The notes: a model not told the origin generated them from the letters alone. A stretch of DNA of 56,657 bases from Bacteroides mediterraneensis (GCF_016900355.1 NZ_JACJKA010000024.1:1-56657); one strand, 5' to 3'. Positions 41,537 to 50,910 are shown, counted from the first letter of the stretch. A program made the numbers and translations.

Positions 41537-42148
41537 ATGGACATTACCAGCGCAGAGTTTGTCGTAAGCAACTCACGGGCCGACATGTGCCCACAGACCC
41601 ATTTACCGGAATATGCCTTCATCGGGCGTTCCAACGTGGGGAAATCCAGTCTCATCAACATGCTGACCAAGAATCCCAAACTGGCCATGACTTCATCCAC
41701 GCCGGGAAAGACCTTGCTCATCAACCATTTTCTCATCAACCAGGAATGGTATCTGGTAGACCTTCCCGGTTATGGCTATGCCCAGCGGGGAAAGAAAATG
41801 ATGGAGAAAATCCAGAAACTCATTGAATATTATGTACTGGAACGGGAGCAACTGACCTGCCTTTTCGTGCTGGTAGACAGTCGTCTGAACCCTCAGCGCA
41901 TCGATCTGGAGTTCATCGAATGGCTGGGCGAAAATGGCATTCCCTTCGCTTTGATTTTCACCAAGGCCGACAAGCAAAGTGCGGGAAAGACCAAAAGCAA
42001 TGTCAGCCGTTACCTGGAGAAACTGAAAGAGCAATGGGAAGAACTGCCTCCGTATTTCGTATCTTCTTCTGAGAAGAAAACGGGACGAGAAGAAATCCTG
42101 AACTACATCGAACAAATCAACCGCTCCCTTCAGGAACAAACTGAATAG
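41537..42148 (+). CDS. engB: Ribosome-biogenesis GTPase YsxC/EngB
   Basis: This is an essential-type GTPase that helps assemble the large ribosomal subunit. The 203-aa protein (start M-D-I-T-S-A-E-F-V) has G1 G-R-S-N-V-G-K-S-S near residue 32, G3 D-L-P-G-Y-G-Y-A near 75 and G4 T-K-A-D near 145. The order and spacing are typical of the YihA/EngB family. A 17-bp stem terminator follows. It is divergent from recR. Confidence 0.96.
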   Translation: MDITSAEFVVSNSRADMCPQTHLPEYAFIGRSNVGKSSLINMLTKNPKLAMTSSTPGKTLLINHFLINQEWYLVDLPGYGYAQRGKKMMEKIQKLIEYYVLEREQLTCLFVLVDSRLNPQRIDLEFIEWLGENGIPFALIFTKADKQSAGKTKSNVSRYLEKLKEQWEELPPYFVSSSEKKTGREEILNYIEQINRSLQEQTE

Positions 42149-42192
42149 GCGTTTGCATAACTTGTCAAAAAGTAGACAATCAAACAGCATAA

Positions 42193-42245
42193 AAAAATCC
42201 TCCTGCATGAGTCTTTATTAGAAGATCGCATGCAGGAGGATTTTT
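42193..42245. terminator. Bidirectional terminator between engB and the lipoprotein gene
   Basis: Perfect 17-bp arms, AAAAATCCTCCTGCATG (42193-42209) and its complement (42229-42245), enclose a 19-nt loop. The stem begins with A5 and ends with T5, so it can serve both convergent genes. Confidence 0.9.
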
Positions 42246-42279
42246 CAATCCACTATAATGAATAAAGCTAAATTCACGC

Positions 42280-43068
42280 TCAACGGGAAAATACGATGTT
42301 TCCCTCTTTGCTCACATCCAGCCGCACGTTGTAGCACGAAGCACCGTCGGGAATACAAAGCGTAGCCACATAGCGATATCCGTTTCCATCCACTTTCACA
42401 AAATCCATGTCGCTCAGAATGGCACTGTTCAGAAAATCAGCTGGAACCACACGCTCAAACATTTCTTTCTTGATATCCTTGGAAAACAGCCGTTCCTTTC
42501 CTTTGTACACACAAATATGAATAATATTGTCGTAATATATATTCTCTACCGGAAGTCCTTCCTCATTGACGCTTAACAGTGTCACCCGTTTCTTGGTAGG
42601 ATTGATATAAGCATAGCCTCTGTAGCGTTCTCCCCCATACAGGATGACCGAATCTTTCTGATACACTTCATTCTCCGTTTCACGCACAGGTACCACCGTT
42701 CCGAACGACAGCGTGTCCGACTCGGCTTTGTGTAAACTGACCACTTCCCCTCTCGAGGTACGATAGCGCAAGCTGTACGCTTTCTGTTCCTCTATGAAAT
42801 AATAAATCGGACGGGCACTGTGAATGGTCATCGTGTCATGACGCACGCTAAAAGGCATGGGAGCATTGATCTGACTGGCATAATAAATACTGTCGCCCTG
42901 GATTTTAAATAAGGGAGCCTCCGTATTGTCGTCCAGCCAGATACCCTGCAGCAACTGCATGGCCTCCTGGTCTTCTTCCTGCTTTTCCGCTTCCTTCTGC
43001 TGAGGAGATATACATCCTACCATCAGGCCCATCCCCCCTAAAAGCATTATCAAGCCTGTTTTTTTCAT
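42280..43068 (-). CDS. Lipoprotein, DUF4738-like
   Basis: This 262-aa protein has a lipoprotein signal (lipobox M-V-G-C, Cys19) followed by a charged glutamate-rich linker and a C-terminal domain rich in short beta-strands. It resembles Bacteroides DUF4738 proteins by overall layout, but I am not certain of the family. Function unknown; it should sit in the envelope. A -7 element TATTTTTG on the minus strand at 43099-43106 fits the start. It is a single-gene transcript facing engB. Confidence 0.6.
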   Translation of the reverse strand: MKKTGLIMLLGGMGLMVGCISPQQKEAEKQEEDQEAMQLLQGIWLDDNTEAPLFKIQGDSIYYASQINAPMPFSVRHDTMTIHSARPIYYFIEEQKAYSLRYRTSRGEVVSLHKAESDTLSFGTVVPVRETENEVYQKDSVILYGGERYRGYAYINPTKKRVTLLSVNEEGLPVENIYYDNIIHICVYKGKERLFSKDIKKEMFERVVPADFLNSAILSDMDFVKVDGNGYRYVATLCIPDGASCYNVRLDVSKEGNIVFSR

Positions 43069-43172
43069 GCGTCAATGGATTTCTACATTTACCGGCGGCA
43101 AAAATACAACAAATTTAAATTCCAACCGAAAAATGCTCCTTTAAAGATGCCCCACGTAAAAGAAAAATGTAT

Positions 43173-43180
43173 TATTTTTG
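43173..43180 (+). promoter_or_regulatory. Candidate -7 element at the HU/SPOR gene start
   Basis: TATTTTTG matches TAnnTTTG and ends 4 bp before the ATG at 43185. The predicted start site then falls at or next to the start codon, so the transcript would be leaderless or nearly so. There is no matching -33 element, so support is modest. Confidence 0.4.
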
Positions 43181-43184
43181 CATT

Positions 43185-44294
43185 ATGATTGAATTGGCAA
43201 AACACATAGAAGTATTACTGCTGGAAAACGATTGTGTCATCGTTCCCGGCTTAGGAGGATTTATTGCCCACAGACAGCAGGCTGTCATTTCCCCAACGGG
43301 AGAATTTCAGCCGCCGCGCCGTACCGTTGGATTCAATCCGCAACTGGTAATGAACGACGGACTCTTGGTCCAGTCGTACATGCAGGCTTATAACACCGAC
43401 TTTCCCGATGCAACCCGCCGGATTGAAAAGGTAGTCACAGAAATGAAAGACCAGTTGTACCAGCAGGGACAGGTCATCCTGCCTCATGTAGGTACAATTT
43501 ATTATAATATGAATGGAGGCTATACTTTTGAACCGGCTTCCTCTTCTTTCTTTACCCCAGGACTGTACGGACTGGAAACCTTCACGCTGCCTGCGTTGAA
43601 AGCACTTCCCGCAACCGAACCGAAGGAATACAAACTTCCAGAAATCAACCGTCCTGCCAATGAGAAAAAACGGCATTTCTCTCTGCGTCATTTCACACGC
43701 AACGTAGTAGCTATTGCAGCCGCCGTATGCTTGTTCTTCGTATTGTCTGTTCCGGTAGAAAATACCTACATGGACGATGCCAACTATGCTTCCCTCGGTT
43801 CGTTCAGCATGTTTGATGCCATCCGTAACCAGTCGGTAGCCACCAGCATACAGACGACATCACAGACTGCTCCGCAAAAGAAAGCCCAGAAGCAGAAAAA
43901 GGCCCAGCGAGTGCGTAACAATGTCAATACATTAAAGCCTGTTGTAGTCAAAACGGAAAAAATTGCCGCAGCACCGGCAGCCCAAAAGGAGACTCAACCT
44001 GCGGTAAAAAAGACTGCACCGGCCCAACCGGCAGCCACTCCTGCACCTGCCATAGCTACAGGAAAGAAAAAGGCTTACATCATTGTAGCCAGTCTGACCA
44101 CCCACAACGATGCACAGCAGGAAGTGAAAAGACTGCAAAAAAAAGGATACCCGAATTGCAAAATACTGGAAACCGACGGACGATTCCGTGTGGCACTCGA
44201 CGGGTACGCCAACTCGGGAGAAGCCTATAAGAAAGTACAAGAATTGCGCAACCAGGAAGAATTTAAAAGCGCCTGGGTTTTCACTTCAAAATAA
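43185..44294 (+). CDS. HU-CCDC81-type and SPOR-domain envelope protein
   Basis: This 369-aa protein has an N-terminal HU-CCDC81-like module (about residues 1-130), beginning M-I-E-L-A-K-H-I-E-V-L-L and including N-D-C-V-I-V-P-G-L-G-G-F-I-A. A single membrane helix follows (about 178-192), then a linker rich in Lys, Ala, Pro and Gln (about 220-290), and a SPOR domain at the C-terminus (about 295-369). The layout suggests a cytoplasmic DNA- or protein-binding part and a periplasmic domain that binds denuded peptidoglycan at the division site. I choose the start at 43185 because it matches the family N-terminus. Confidence 0.85.
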   Translation: MIELAKHIEVLLLENDCVIVPGLGGFIAHRQQAVISPTGEFQPPRRTVGFNPQLVMNDGLLVQSYMQAYNTDFPDATRRIEKVVTEMKDQLYQQGQVILPHVGTIYYNMNGGYTFEPASSSFFTPGLYGLETFTLPALKALPATEPKEYKLPEINRPANEKKRHFSLRHFTRNVVAIAAAVCLFFVLSVPVENTYMDDANYASLGSFSMFDAIRNQSVATSIQTTSQTAPQKKAQKQKKAQRVRNNVNTLKPVVVKTEKIAAAPAAQKETQPAVKKTAPAQPAATPAPAIATGKKKAYIIVASLTTHNDAQQEVKRLQKKGYPNCKILETDGRFRVALDGYANSGEAYKKVQELRNQEEFKSAWVFTSK

Positions 44295-44312
44295 ATACGC
44301 TTTTTTAAACAA

Positions 44313-44852
44313 ATGAAAAGAGTAAGATGCCCCAAATGTGACAATTTCATCCAGTTCGATGAAACCAAATATAAAGAAGGACAGTCACTCGTCTTTATTT
44401 GTGACAACTGCAAGAAGCAGTTCAGCATCCGTATCGGCAAATCCAAACTGAACGCAGCCAACCGCAAGGAAGAGGTGGTAGATGAAAAGGAAGGCGTACA
44501 GGATTACGGTAACATTCTGGCCGTAGAAAATGTATTTGCCTATAAACAGGTTTTGCCGCTGCATGAAGGTGATAACCTCATCGGACGCCGTTGCAAGGGA
44601 AATGACATTGACATTCCCATCGAGAGCAACGACCCGAGCCTGGACCGCCGTCACTGCTACATCAACGTCAAAAAAAACAAGCAAGGAAAAATCATTTATA
44701 CGCTTCGTGATAACGACAGTATCACGGGGACTTTTCTGATGAACGAAATACTTGGCCCGAAGGACCGCGTCCGTATTGAAGACGGAGCTGTCATCACCCT
44801 CGGTGCCACGACTCTGATTCTGAGAGCGGCAGAAGGACAAACGAAAGAATAA
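44313..44852 (+). CDS. Zinc-ribbon and FHA-domain protein
   Basis: This 179-aa cytoplasmic protein starts with a short zinc ribbon (C-P-K-C near residue 6 and C-D-N-C near residue 31). A linker precedes a forkhead-associated domain (about residues 85-175) that has the phosphothreonine-binding pattern G-R-R, then S and R-R-H, with N-D near the end. FHA domains read phosphothreonine made by Ser/Thr kinases, but no kinase or phosphatase is in this window. It lies 18 bp after the HU/SPOR gene and 69 bp before hydA. No promoter motif is visible in that gap, so the hydrogenase genes may share this transcript. Confidence 0.88.
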   Translation: MKRVRCPKCDNFIQFDETKYKEGQSLVFICDNCKKQFSIRIGKSKLNAANRKEEVVDEKEGVQDYGNILAVENVFAYKQVLPLHEGDNLIGRRCKGNDIDIPIESNDPSLDRRHCYINVKKNKQGKIIYTLRDNDSITGTFLMNEILGPKDRVRIEDGAVITLGATTLILRAAEGQTKE

Positions 44853-44921
44853 TCTCCGCTAATTTTCTGAAACAGACTATTTAGGATAACTATATTACAC
44901 TAACAAACCTTTTACTCAATT

Positions 44922-46400
44922 ATGGCTTTTACAAACAACGTAATGATTGTCCGGCACAAACTGCTGGAAAACCTGGTTGCTTTATGGAAAGAAAATCAAT
45001 TAGTAGAGAAAATCGACCGCATTCCTTTGGAAATCAGCCCGCGCCGTTCACAACCGGTGGGACGCTGCTGTATCCACAAGGAACGTGCCGTGACTAAATA
45101 TAAATTGCTCCCGTTGCTGGGTTGGGATATGACCGACGAAACGGACGAGCTGACTCCCCTTTCTGAATATGCCCGCAAGACACTGGCCCGCAAAGAGAGA
45201 ATCAAGGAAAATATTCTCTGCGTCATCGACGAGGCTTGTTCTTCCTGCGTACAGGTAAACTACGAGGTAAGTAACCTTTGCCGAGGCTGTGTAGCCAGAA
45301 GTTGCTACATGAACTGTCCGAAAGGTGCCGTGCATTTCGACAAGAAAACCGGTCAGGCACGCATTGACCATGACAAGTGTATCAGCTGCGGTATTTGCCA
45401 CAAGAGCTGTCCGTATCACGCCATCGTCTACATTCCGGTACCGTGTGAAGAAGCTTGTCCGGTAAAAGCCATCAGCAAGGACGAACACTACATTGAGCAC
45501 ATCGACGAAAGCAAGTGTATCTACTGCGGTAAGTGCTTGAACGCCTGCCCGTTCGGCGCCATTTTCGAAATTTCTCAGGTATTCGACGTACTGGAAGCCC
45601 TCCGTAAGGGTGAAGAAATGATTGCCATCCCGGCACCGTCTGTATTGGGACAGTTCAACGCCACTATCGACCAAGTGTACGGAGCCTTGAAAGAAATGGG
45701 TTTTGCCGATGTAATTGAAGTGGCTGAAGGAGCCATGCATACTACCAGCAACGAGGCACACGAATTGCTCGAAAAGCTGGAAGAAGGACAGAAATTCATG
45801 ACTACTTCCTGCTGTCCATCGTACATCGAGCTGGTCAACAAGCATATTCCGGCCATGAAGCCTTATGTATCCAGCACCGGTTCTCCGATGTATTACGCAG
45901 CCCGCATCGCCAAACAGAAATATCCGAATGCCAAGGTAGTCTTCATCGGCCCGTGTATCGCCAAACGAAAAGAGGCACAGCGCGACGAATGTGTGGACTA
46001 TGTGCTGACCTTCGAAGAACTCCACCCGATGTTCCGCGGATTGGGCATCGAATTGGAAAAAGCCAATCCGTACAAGGTAGCCTACGAATCAGTTTGCGAG
46101 GCGCACGGATTCGCACAGGCTGGCGGTGTAGCTGGAGCAGTAAAAGCTTACCTGGGTCCGAAAGCCAATGGCATCAAGATCATGCAGTTCTCCGACTTCA
46201 CGAAGAAAAATATCGGTGTGCTCCGTGCGTATGCCAAGACGGGTAAGGTAGATGCACAGTTCATTGAAATGATGGCCTGTGAAGGTGGATGCGTGACCGG
46301 TCCGAGCGCACACAACGATCCGGTAGCCGGCAAACGCCAGTTGAACCAGGATTTGCTGAAACGTACCCTCAAGTACGAAAACAGCCATCAGGAAGAATAA
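44922..46400 (+). CDS. hydA: [FeFe] hydrogenase, group B-like
   Basis: This 492-aa iron-only hydrogenase most likely makes H2 from reduced ferredoxin in the cytoplasm. It has an N-terminal domain with a C-R-G-C...C cluster, two 4Fe-4S ferredoxin motifs (C-I-S-C-G-I-C near residue 150 and C-I-Y-C-G-K-C near 195), and the H-cluster domain. The H-cluster motifs are T-T-S-C297-C298-P, G-P-C345-I-A-K-R-K-E and M-A-C453-E-G-G-C457. The forms G-P-C (not M-P-C) and A-C-E-G-G-C (not A-C-P-G-G-C) point to group B rather than group A. hydE, hydG and hydF follow directly, so the enzyme and its maturases form one operon. Confidence 0.93.
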   Translation: MAFTNNVMIVRHKLLENLVALWKENQLVEKIDRIPLEISPRRSQPVGRCCIHKERAVTKYKLLPLLGWDMTDETDELTPLSEYARKTLARKERIKENILCVIDEACSSCVQVNYEVSNLCRGCVARSCYMNCPKGAVHFDKKTGQARIDHDKCISCGICHKSCPYHAIVYIPVPCEEACPVKAISKDEHYIEHIDESKCIYCGKCLNACPFGAIFEISQVFDVLEALRKGEEMIAIPAPSVLGQFNATIDQVYGALKEMGFADVIEVAEGAMHTTSNEAHELLEKLEEGQKFMTTSCCPSYIELVNKHIPAMKPYVSSTGSPMYYAARIAKQKYPNAKVVFIGPCIAKRKEAQRDECVDYVLTFEELHPMFRGLGIELEKANPYKVAYESVCEAHGFAQAGGVAGAVKAYLGPKANGIKIMQFSDFTKKNIGVLRAYAKTGKVDAQFIEMMACEGGCVTGPSAHNDPVAGKRQLNQDLLKRTLKYENSHQEE

Positions 46401-46403
46401 TCC

Positions 46404-47450
46404 ATGAAAGAATTAATAGAACGCCTTTACCGGGAGCAGACACTGGCTCCCGGTGAATTGCGTACCCTTCTGCTGGAGTGCCGGGGGGAAGACCTCGACT
46501 TTCTCATGCAAAAGGCACGAGAGGTGGCTCAAAGCCATTTTGGCAATAAAATCTATATTCGCGGCCTCATCGAAGTAGGCAACTGCTGTCATAACGATTG
46601 CCTGTATTGTGGCATCCGGAGAAGCAATCGCCACCTGGAACGCTACCGACTGGACAAGGAGACCATTCTGGCCTGCTGCCGGCACGGATATGAACTGGGA
46701 TTCCGCACCTTCGTACTGCAAGGAGGCGAAGACAACTATATGACCGATGAACGGGTCACCTCAATAGTGACTGCTATCCGGACGGAATTTCCCGATGTGG
46801 CCATCACCCTTTCACTCGGTGAACGCCCCACTGTCTCCTACGAACGTTTTTTTCAGGCGGGAGCCAACCGCTACCTGCTACGCCACGAAACGCACAACGA
46901 AGCCCATTACCGCCGACTGCATCCCGACAGCATGTCACTGTCCAACCGTTTGCGATGCCTGGACGACCTGAAACGCATCGGATTCCAAACAGGAACCGGC
47001 ATCATGGTGGGAAGTCCGGGACAAACCGTCGACAACTTGGTGGAAGACATTCTTTTCATTGAGCAGTTCCGCCCTCAGATGATTGGCATCGGACCTTTCC
47101 TGCCGCATCACGACACCCCCTTTGCTTCCTGTCCACCCGGAAACCTGACACAAACTCTGACGTTGCTCTCCATTTTCCGGCTAATGCATCCGCAGGCACT
47201 GATTCCTTCGACCACCGCACTGGCCAGCCTCACGCCCGACGGACGGGAAAAAGGCATACTGGCAGGCGGTAACGTGGTGATGCCCAACCTTTCGCCGGTG
47301 GAACAACGGAAGAAATATGCCTTGTACGATCACAAAGCCTCCATGGGTTCGGAAGCCGCCGAAGGATTGCGCCTGCTGGCACAACGGCTGGCAGCCATCG
47401 GATATGAAATAGATAAAAGCCGCGGAGACTATCCCGGCAAGACATTATAA
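46404..47450 (+). CDS. hydE: [FeFe] hydrogenase maturase HydE (radical SAM)
   Basis: HydE is a radical SAM enzyme needed to build the dithiomethylamine bridge and diiron site of the H-cluster. The 348-aa protein has the radical SAM cluster motif C-H-N-D-C-L-Y-C near residues 59-66, preceded by an extra Cys. It is distinguished from biotin synthase by its place in the hyd operon and its length. It begins 4 bp after the hydA stop. Expected to act in sequence with HydG and HydF. Confidence 0.95.
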   Translation: MKELIERLYREQTLAPGELRTLLLECRGEDLDFLMQKAREVAQSHFGNKIYIRGLIEVGNCCHNDCLYCGIRRSNRHLERYRLDKETILACCRHGYELGFRTFVLQGGEDNYMTDERVTSIVTAIRTEFPDVAITLSLGERPTVSYERFFQAGANRYLLRHETHNEAHYRRLHPDSMSLSNRLRCLDDLKRIGFQTGTGIMVGSPGQTVDNLVEDILFIEQFRPQMIGIGPFLPHHDTPFASCPPGNLTQTLTLLSIFRLMHPQALIPSTTALASLTPDGREKGILAGGNVVMPNLSPVEQRKKYALYDHKASMGSEAAEGLRLLAQRLAAIGYEIDKSRGDYPGKTL

Positions 47451-47464
47451 CCTACATTACAACT

Positions 47465-48883
47465 ATGTACAAGATTGATTCTCAAAAGGCAGAAGAATTT
47501 ATCTGCCACGAAGAAATTCTGGATACCCTGGCATATGCCCAAAGCAAAAGCCAGGACAAGGAACTGATACGTTCCATCATTGAAAAGGCTCGCTTGTGCA
47601 AGGGACTCTCCCACCGCGAGGCCGCCGTACTCTTGGAATGCAACGACCCGGAACTGGTGGAGGAAATCTACCATCTGGCCCGTGAAATCAAGCAGAAATT
47701 CTACGGTAACCGCATCGTGATGTTCGCCCCACTGTACTTGTCGAACTATTGCGTGAACAGCTGTACCTACTGCCCCTACCACGCAAAGAATAAGACTATT
47801 GCCCGCAAGAAACTGACGCAGGAGGACATCCGCCGCGAGGTCATCGCTTTGCAGGACATGGGACACAAACGTCTGGCACTGGAAGCTGGCGAAGACCCTA
47901 TCCACAACCCGCTTGAATACATCTTGGAATCTATCCAGACCATCTACAGCATCAAGCACAAAAACGGCGCCATCCGACGGGTGAACGTGAACATTGCTGC
48001 CACTACGGTAGAAAACTACCGCCGTTTGAAGGAAGCCGGTATCGGCACCTATATCCTGTTCCAGGAAACCTACCACAAGGAGAACTACGAGAAACTTCAC
48101 CCCAGAGGTCCGAAGAGCAACTATGCCTACCATACGGAGGCCATGGACCGCGCCATGCAAGGAGGTATTGATGACGTGGGCATCGGCGTATTGTTCGGCC
48201 TGAACACCTACCGCTACGATTTTGTGGGACTGTTGATGCATGCTGAACACCTGGAAGCAACCTACGGCGTAGGCCCGCACACCATCAGTGTGCCCCGTAT
48301 CTGCTCGGCCGACGACATTGACGCCTCGACCTTCGAGAATGCCATCTCCGACGAGATATTCCAGAAGATTGTCGCTGTGATCCGTATCAGTGTGCCTTAC
48401 ACCGGTATGATTATCTCTACCCGTGAATCGCAGCGTTCACGCGAGAAGGTGCTGGCCCTCGGTGTATCACAAATCAGCGGAGGTTCCCGCACCAGCGTAG
48501 GAGGCTATGCAACCGAAGAACTGCCGGAAGAGAACTCGGCCCAGTTCGACGTGAGCGACCACCGCAGCCTGGATGAAATCGTGGCCTGGCTGCTGAAACT
48601 GGGCTATATCCCCAGCTTCTGTACGGCCTGCTACCGCGAAGGACGTACGGGCGACCGTTTCATGTCGCTGGTCAAGACCGGACAAATTGCCAACTGTTGT
48701 GCGCCCAATGCCCTGATGACGCTTCAGGAATATCTTTATGACTATGCCTCACCGGAAACACGCCGTTTGGCAGAAGACATGATCCGCAAGCAGATGGAAG
48801 AGATTCCCAATCCCGCCATCCGCAAAAGAGCGTTGGAAAATCTGGAACGAATTGCCGAAGGGAAGCGCGACTTCCGTTTCTAA
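47465..48883 (+). CDS. hydG: [FeFe] hydrogenase maturase HydG (radical SAM tyrosine lyase)
   Basis: HydG cleaves tyrosine to give the CO and CN- ligands of the H-cluster. The 472-aa protein has the radical SAM motif C-V-N-S-C-T-Y-C near residue 95. Its C-terminal second cluster site is C-T-A-C near residue 387 with a third Cys about 22 residues later (I-A-N-C-C), the feature that tells HydG from ThiH. The gap to hydE is 14 bp and to hydF 28 bp. All needed residues are present. Confidence 0.96.
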   Translation: MYKIDSQKAEEFICHEEILDTLAYAQSKSQDKELIRSIIEKARLCKGLSHREAAVLLECNDPELVEEIYHLAREIKQKFYGNRIVMFAPLYLSNYCVNSCTYCPYHAKNKTIARKKLTQEDIRREVIALQDMGHKRLALEAGEDPIHNPLEYILESIQTIYSIKHKNGAIRRVNVNIAATTVENYRRLKEAGIGTYILFQETYHKENYEKLHPRGPKSNYAYHTEAMDRAMQGGIDDVGIGVLFGLNTYRYDFVGLLMHAEHLEATYGVGPHTISVPRICSADDIDASTFENAISDEIFQKIVAVIRISVPYTGMIISTRESQRSREKVLALGVSQISGGSRTSVGGYATEELPEENSAQFDVSDHRSLDEIVAWLLKLGYIPSFCTACYREGRTGDRFMSLVKTGQIANCCAPNALMTLQEYLYDYASPETRRLAEDMIRKQMEEIPNPAIRKRALENLERIAEGKRDFRF

Positions 48884-48911
48884 ATGTAGGACTTAAAGAC
48901 TGATTAGACGT

Positions 48912-50096
48912 ATGAACGATACTCCCCGTGCCAACCGACTGCACATCGGTCTGTTTGGCAAACGTAATGCCGGAAAGTCGTCGCTGATCAATGCTCTGAC
49001 GCATCAGGACACGGCCCTTGTGTCGGAAATTCCCGGCACGACTACCGACCCGGTTTTCAAGGCCATGGAAATCCATGGCCTCGGTCCTTGCGTATTCATC
49101 GATACGGCCGGATTTGATGACGAAGGCGAACTGGGCGAACTTCGCATCCGACAGACACAGCGTGCGCTGGAAAAGACCGACATTGCCCTGATGGTCTGCA
49201 CCGACGACCATTTGGAAGAGGAGCTGCACTGGCAGCACCTGCTGAAGGAAAAGAACGTACCCATCATTTGGATATTGAACAAATGTGACCAACTGCCCGA
49301 CGCCGAGCAGACCATGCGCCGAATTGAAAAGCAATGTGGACAGGTACCCCTGCTGGTGAGCACCCTCACCGGACAAGGGCTGGACGACATTCTGCGCAGC
49401 CTCCGGAACAAGTTGCCGGATGAAACCATGGCACAAGGCATCGTAGGCCGGCTGGTGGAAGAAAACGACACCGTCATGCTGGTCATGCCGCAGGACATCC
49501 AGGCCCCCAAAGGCCGCCTCATCCTGCCGCAGGTACAAACCATCCGGGAACTGCTGGACCGCAAATGCCTGGTGATGAGCTGTACCACCGACAAAATCGA
49601 TGCCATGCTGGCCGCTCTGGCTCGTCCGCCGAAACTGATTATTACCGACTCACAGGTGTTCCGCACGGTGTATGACAAGAAACCAGCCGAAAGCCGGCTT
49701 ACCTCCTTCTCCGTCCTCTTTGCCCAATACAAAGGCGACATCGACTACTACCTGGAAGGAGCCAATGCCATTGCCCGGCTGACCCCGGAATCACGGGTAC
49801 TGGTTGCCGAAGCATGTACACATGCCCCGCTGGCAGAAGACATCGGGCGGGTAAAAATTCCGAACATGCTCCGCAAGCGTATCGGCGAAAGCCTGCAAAT
49901 CGACATCGTATCAGGCACGGACTTTCCAGAAGACCTGACCCCGTACGACCTGATTATCCACTGCGGGGCCTGCATGTTCAACCGAAAATATGTGCTGAAC
50001 CGCATTGACCGAGCCCGCACCCAGCAGGTTCCCATGACCAACTACGGAGTGACCATTGCCTACTTGGCGGGTATTCTGAATAAGATAGATTACTAA
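48912..50096 (+). CDS. hydF: [FeFe] hydrogenase maturase and scaffold GTPase HydF
   Basis: HydF is the GTPase scaffold on which the 2Fe subcluster is assembled and passed to HydA. The 394-aa protein has an N-terminal GTPase domain with G1 G-K-R-N-A-G-K-S-S near residue 17 and N-K-C-D near residue 118. Its C-terminal cluster-binding domain shows the pattern C-T-H near residue 306 and H-C-G-A-C near residue 357, matching CxHx(46-53)HCxxC. It is the last gene of the hydA-E-G-F operon, with a terminator directly after. Confidence 0.96.
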   Translation: MNDTPRANRLHIGLFGKRNAGKSSLINALTHQDTALVSEIPGTTTDPVFKAMEIHGLGPCVFIDTAGFDDEGELGELRIRQTQRALEKTDIALMVCTDDHLEEELHWQHLLKEKNVPIIWILNKCDQLPDAEQTMRRIEKQCGQVPLLVSTLTGQGLDDILRSLRNKLPDETMAQGIVGRLVEENDTVMLVMPQDIQAPKGRLILPQVQTIRELLDRKCLVMSCTTDKIDAMLAALARPPKLIITDSQVFRTVYDKKPAESRLTSFSVLFAQYKGDIDYYLEGANAIARLTPESRVLVAEACTHAPLAEDIGRVKIPNMLRKRIGESLQIDIVSGTDFPEDLTPYDLIIHCGACMFNRKYVLNRIDRARTQQVPMTNYGVTIAYLAGILNKIDY

Positions 50097-50112
50097 TACA
50101 TTCTTCTATACA

Positions 50113-50154
50113 AAAAGGAGTGCCACTTACCTTCCGGTAAGCAGCACTCCTTTT
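50113..50154 (+). terminator. Terminator of the hyd operon
   Basis: Outer arms AAAAGGAGTGC (50113-50123) and GCACTCCTTTT (50144-50154) and inner arms CTTACC/GGTAAG make a long stem that ends in TTTT. It starts 16 bp after the hydF stop, between it and the convergent ric gene, and may serve both. Confidence 0.85.
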
Positions 50155-50181
50155 CATTCATATCATTCATACTACTAAAGA

Positions 50182-50910
50182 TTAATACACCGTTACTCGC
50201 TCAATCTCTTCAAAGCGTGGAAAGAGCAGATTGTTCTCCAAATGAATATGCTCGAACAAAGCATCCACAAACGCCTCCAGTTCCTGCATCAGCAGACGGT
50301 AGCTGCCACAGCCATCCTGAGGCACGGAGAAATGATTCGTCAACTGAATGATGTGCAAGTAGCGGTTCCCCTCTCCTTCGTGCTCCATCTTCATCACTCG
50401 GATAGGATTGGAAATCGTACCACAATGCATCGGTGCCATACGCTGTCCTTGTTCCTTCGCCGCATACAGCTCATAGAGATACGGGAATAACACATTCTCC
50501 TCTTTCTGCAAGTGCATCTCCAAATCTTCCAGCGACTCGCTCACCAGTGCTTTCAGTTCGTGCAGCTCCGGATGTGCTTCCCCATGCACACGCTCCACCT
50601 TTTCCAGCAACGCCAGCAACTCCGGTCCATTGGCACGAATGCCACGGTGGTGTATCTTCAGGATGTAATCCATCAGCAAGTCCAGCGGCCATGAAGCAAA
50701 CGGAATCCGTCCGTTCCCAGCCTCTTCCTGACGCGTCAATGCCTGCTCCACTTCTTCCACCGACAAGTTCAAATCAGCACAAGCCTTTTCCAACGTCACC
50801 TCGCCATGACAGCAGAAGTCGATGCCATATTTCTTGAACACTTTCGCTGCGGCAAAGTCATCGGCTACAATTTGTCCCACACTCGTATATTTCCAATCTT
50901 TCGTTTCCAT
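50182..50910 (-). CDS. ric: Iron-sulphur cluster repair di-iron protein (RIC/ScdA/YtfE)
   Basis: This 242-aa protein repairs iron-sulphur clusters and other iron centres damaged by nitric oxide or oxygen. I choose the start at 50910 (METKDWKYTSVGQ). It has an N-terminal DUF542 domain with the Cys-Cys-His motif (F-C-C-H-G-E near residue 33) and a C-terminal hemerythrin domain with di-iron ligands seen as H-H-R near residue 82, H-G-E-A-H near 105, H-L-Q-K-E-E near 130, E-H-E near 178 and H-I-H-L-E near 225. It lies next to the oxygen-sensitive hydrogenase operon. A palindrome at 50969-50984 may be the operator. Confidence 0.94.
   Translation of the reverse strand: METKDWKYTSVGQIVADDFAAAKVFKKYGIDFCCHGEVTLEKACADLNLSVEEVEQALTRQEEAGNGRIPFASWPLDLLMDYILKIHHRGIRANGPELLALLEKVERVHGEAHPELHELKALVSESLEDLEMHLQKEENVLFPYLYELYAAKEQGQRMAPMHCGTISNPIRVMKMEHEGEGNRYLHIIQLTNHFSVPQDGCGSYRLLMQELEAFVDALFEHIHLENNLLFPRFEEIERVTVY

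Noticed and set aside
45048..46025. 325-codon minus-strand reading frame
   Set aside because: It lies wholly within hydA, which has clear hydrogenase motifs.
47429..49538. Long minus-strand frames over hydG and hydF
   Set aside because: Both are complements of genes with radical SAM or GTPase motifs and have no promoter or family match.
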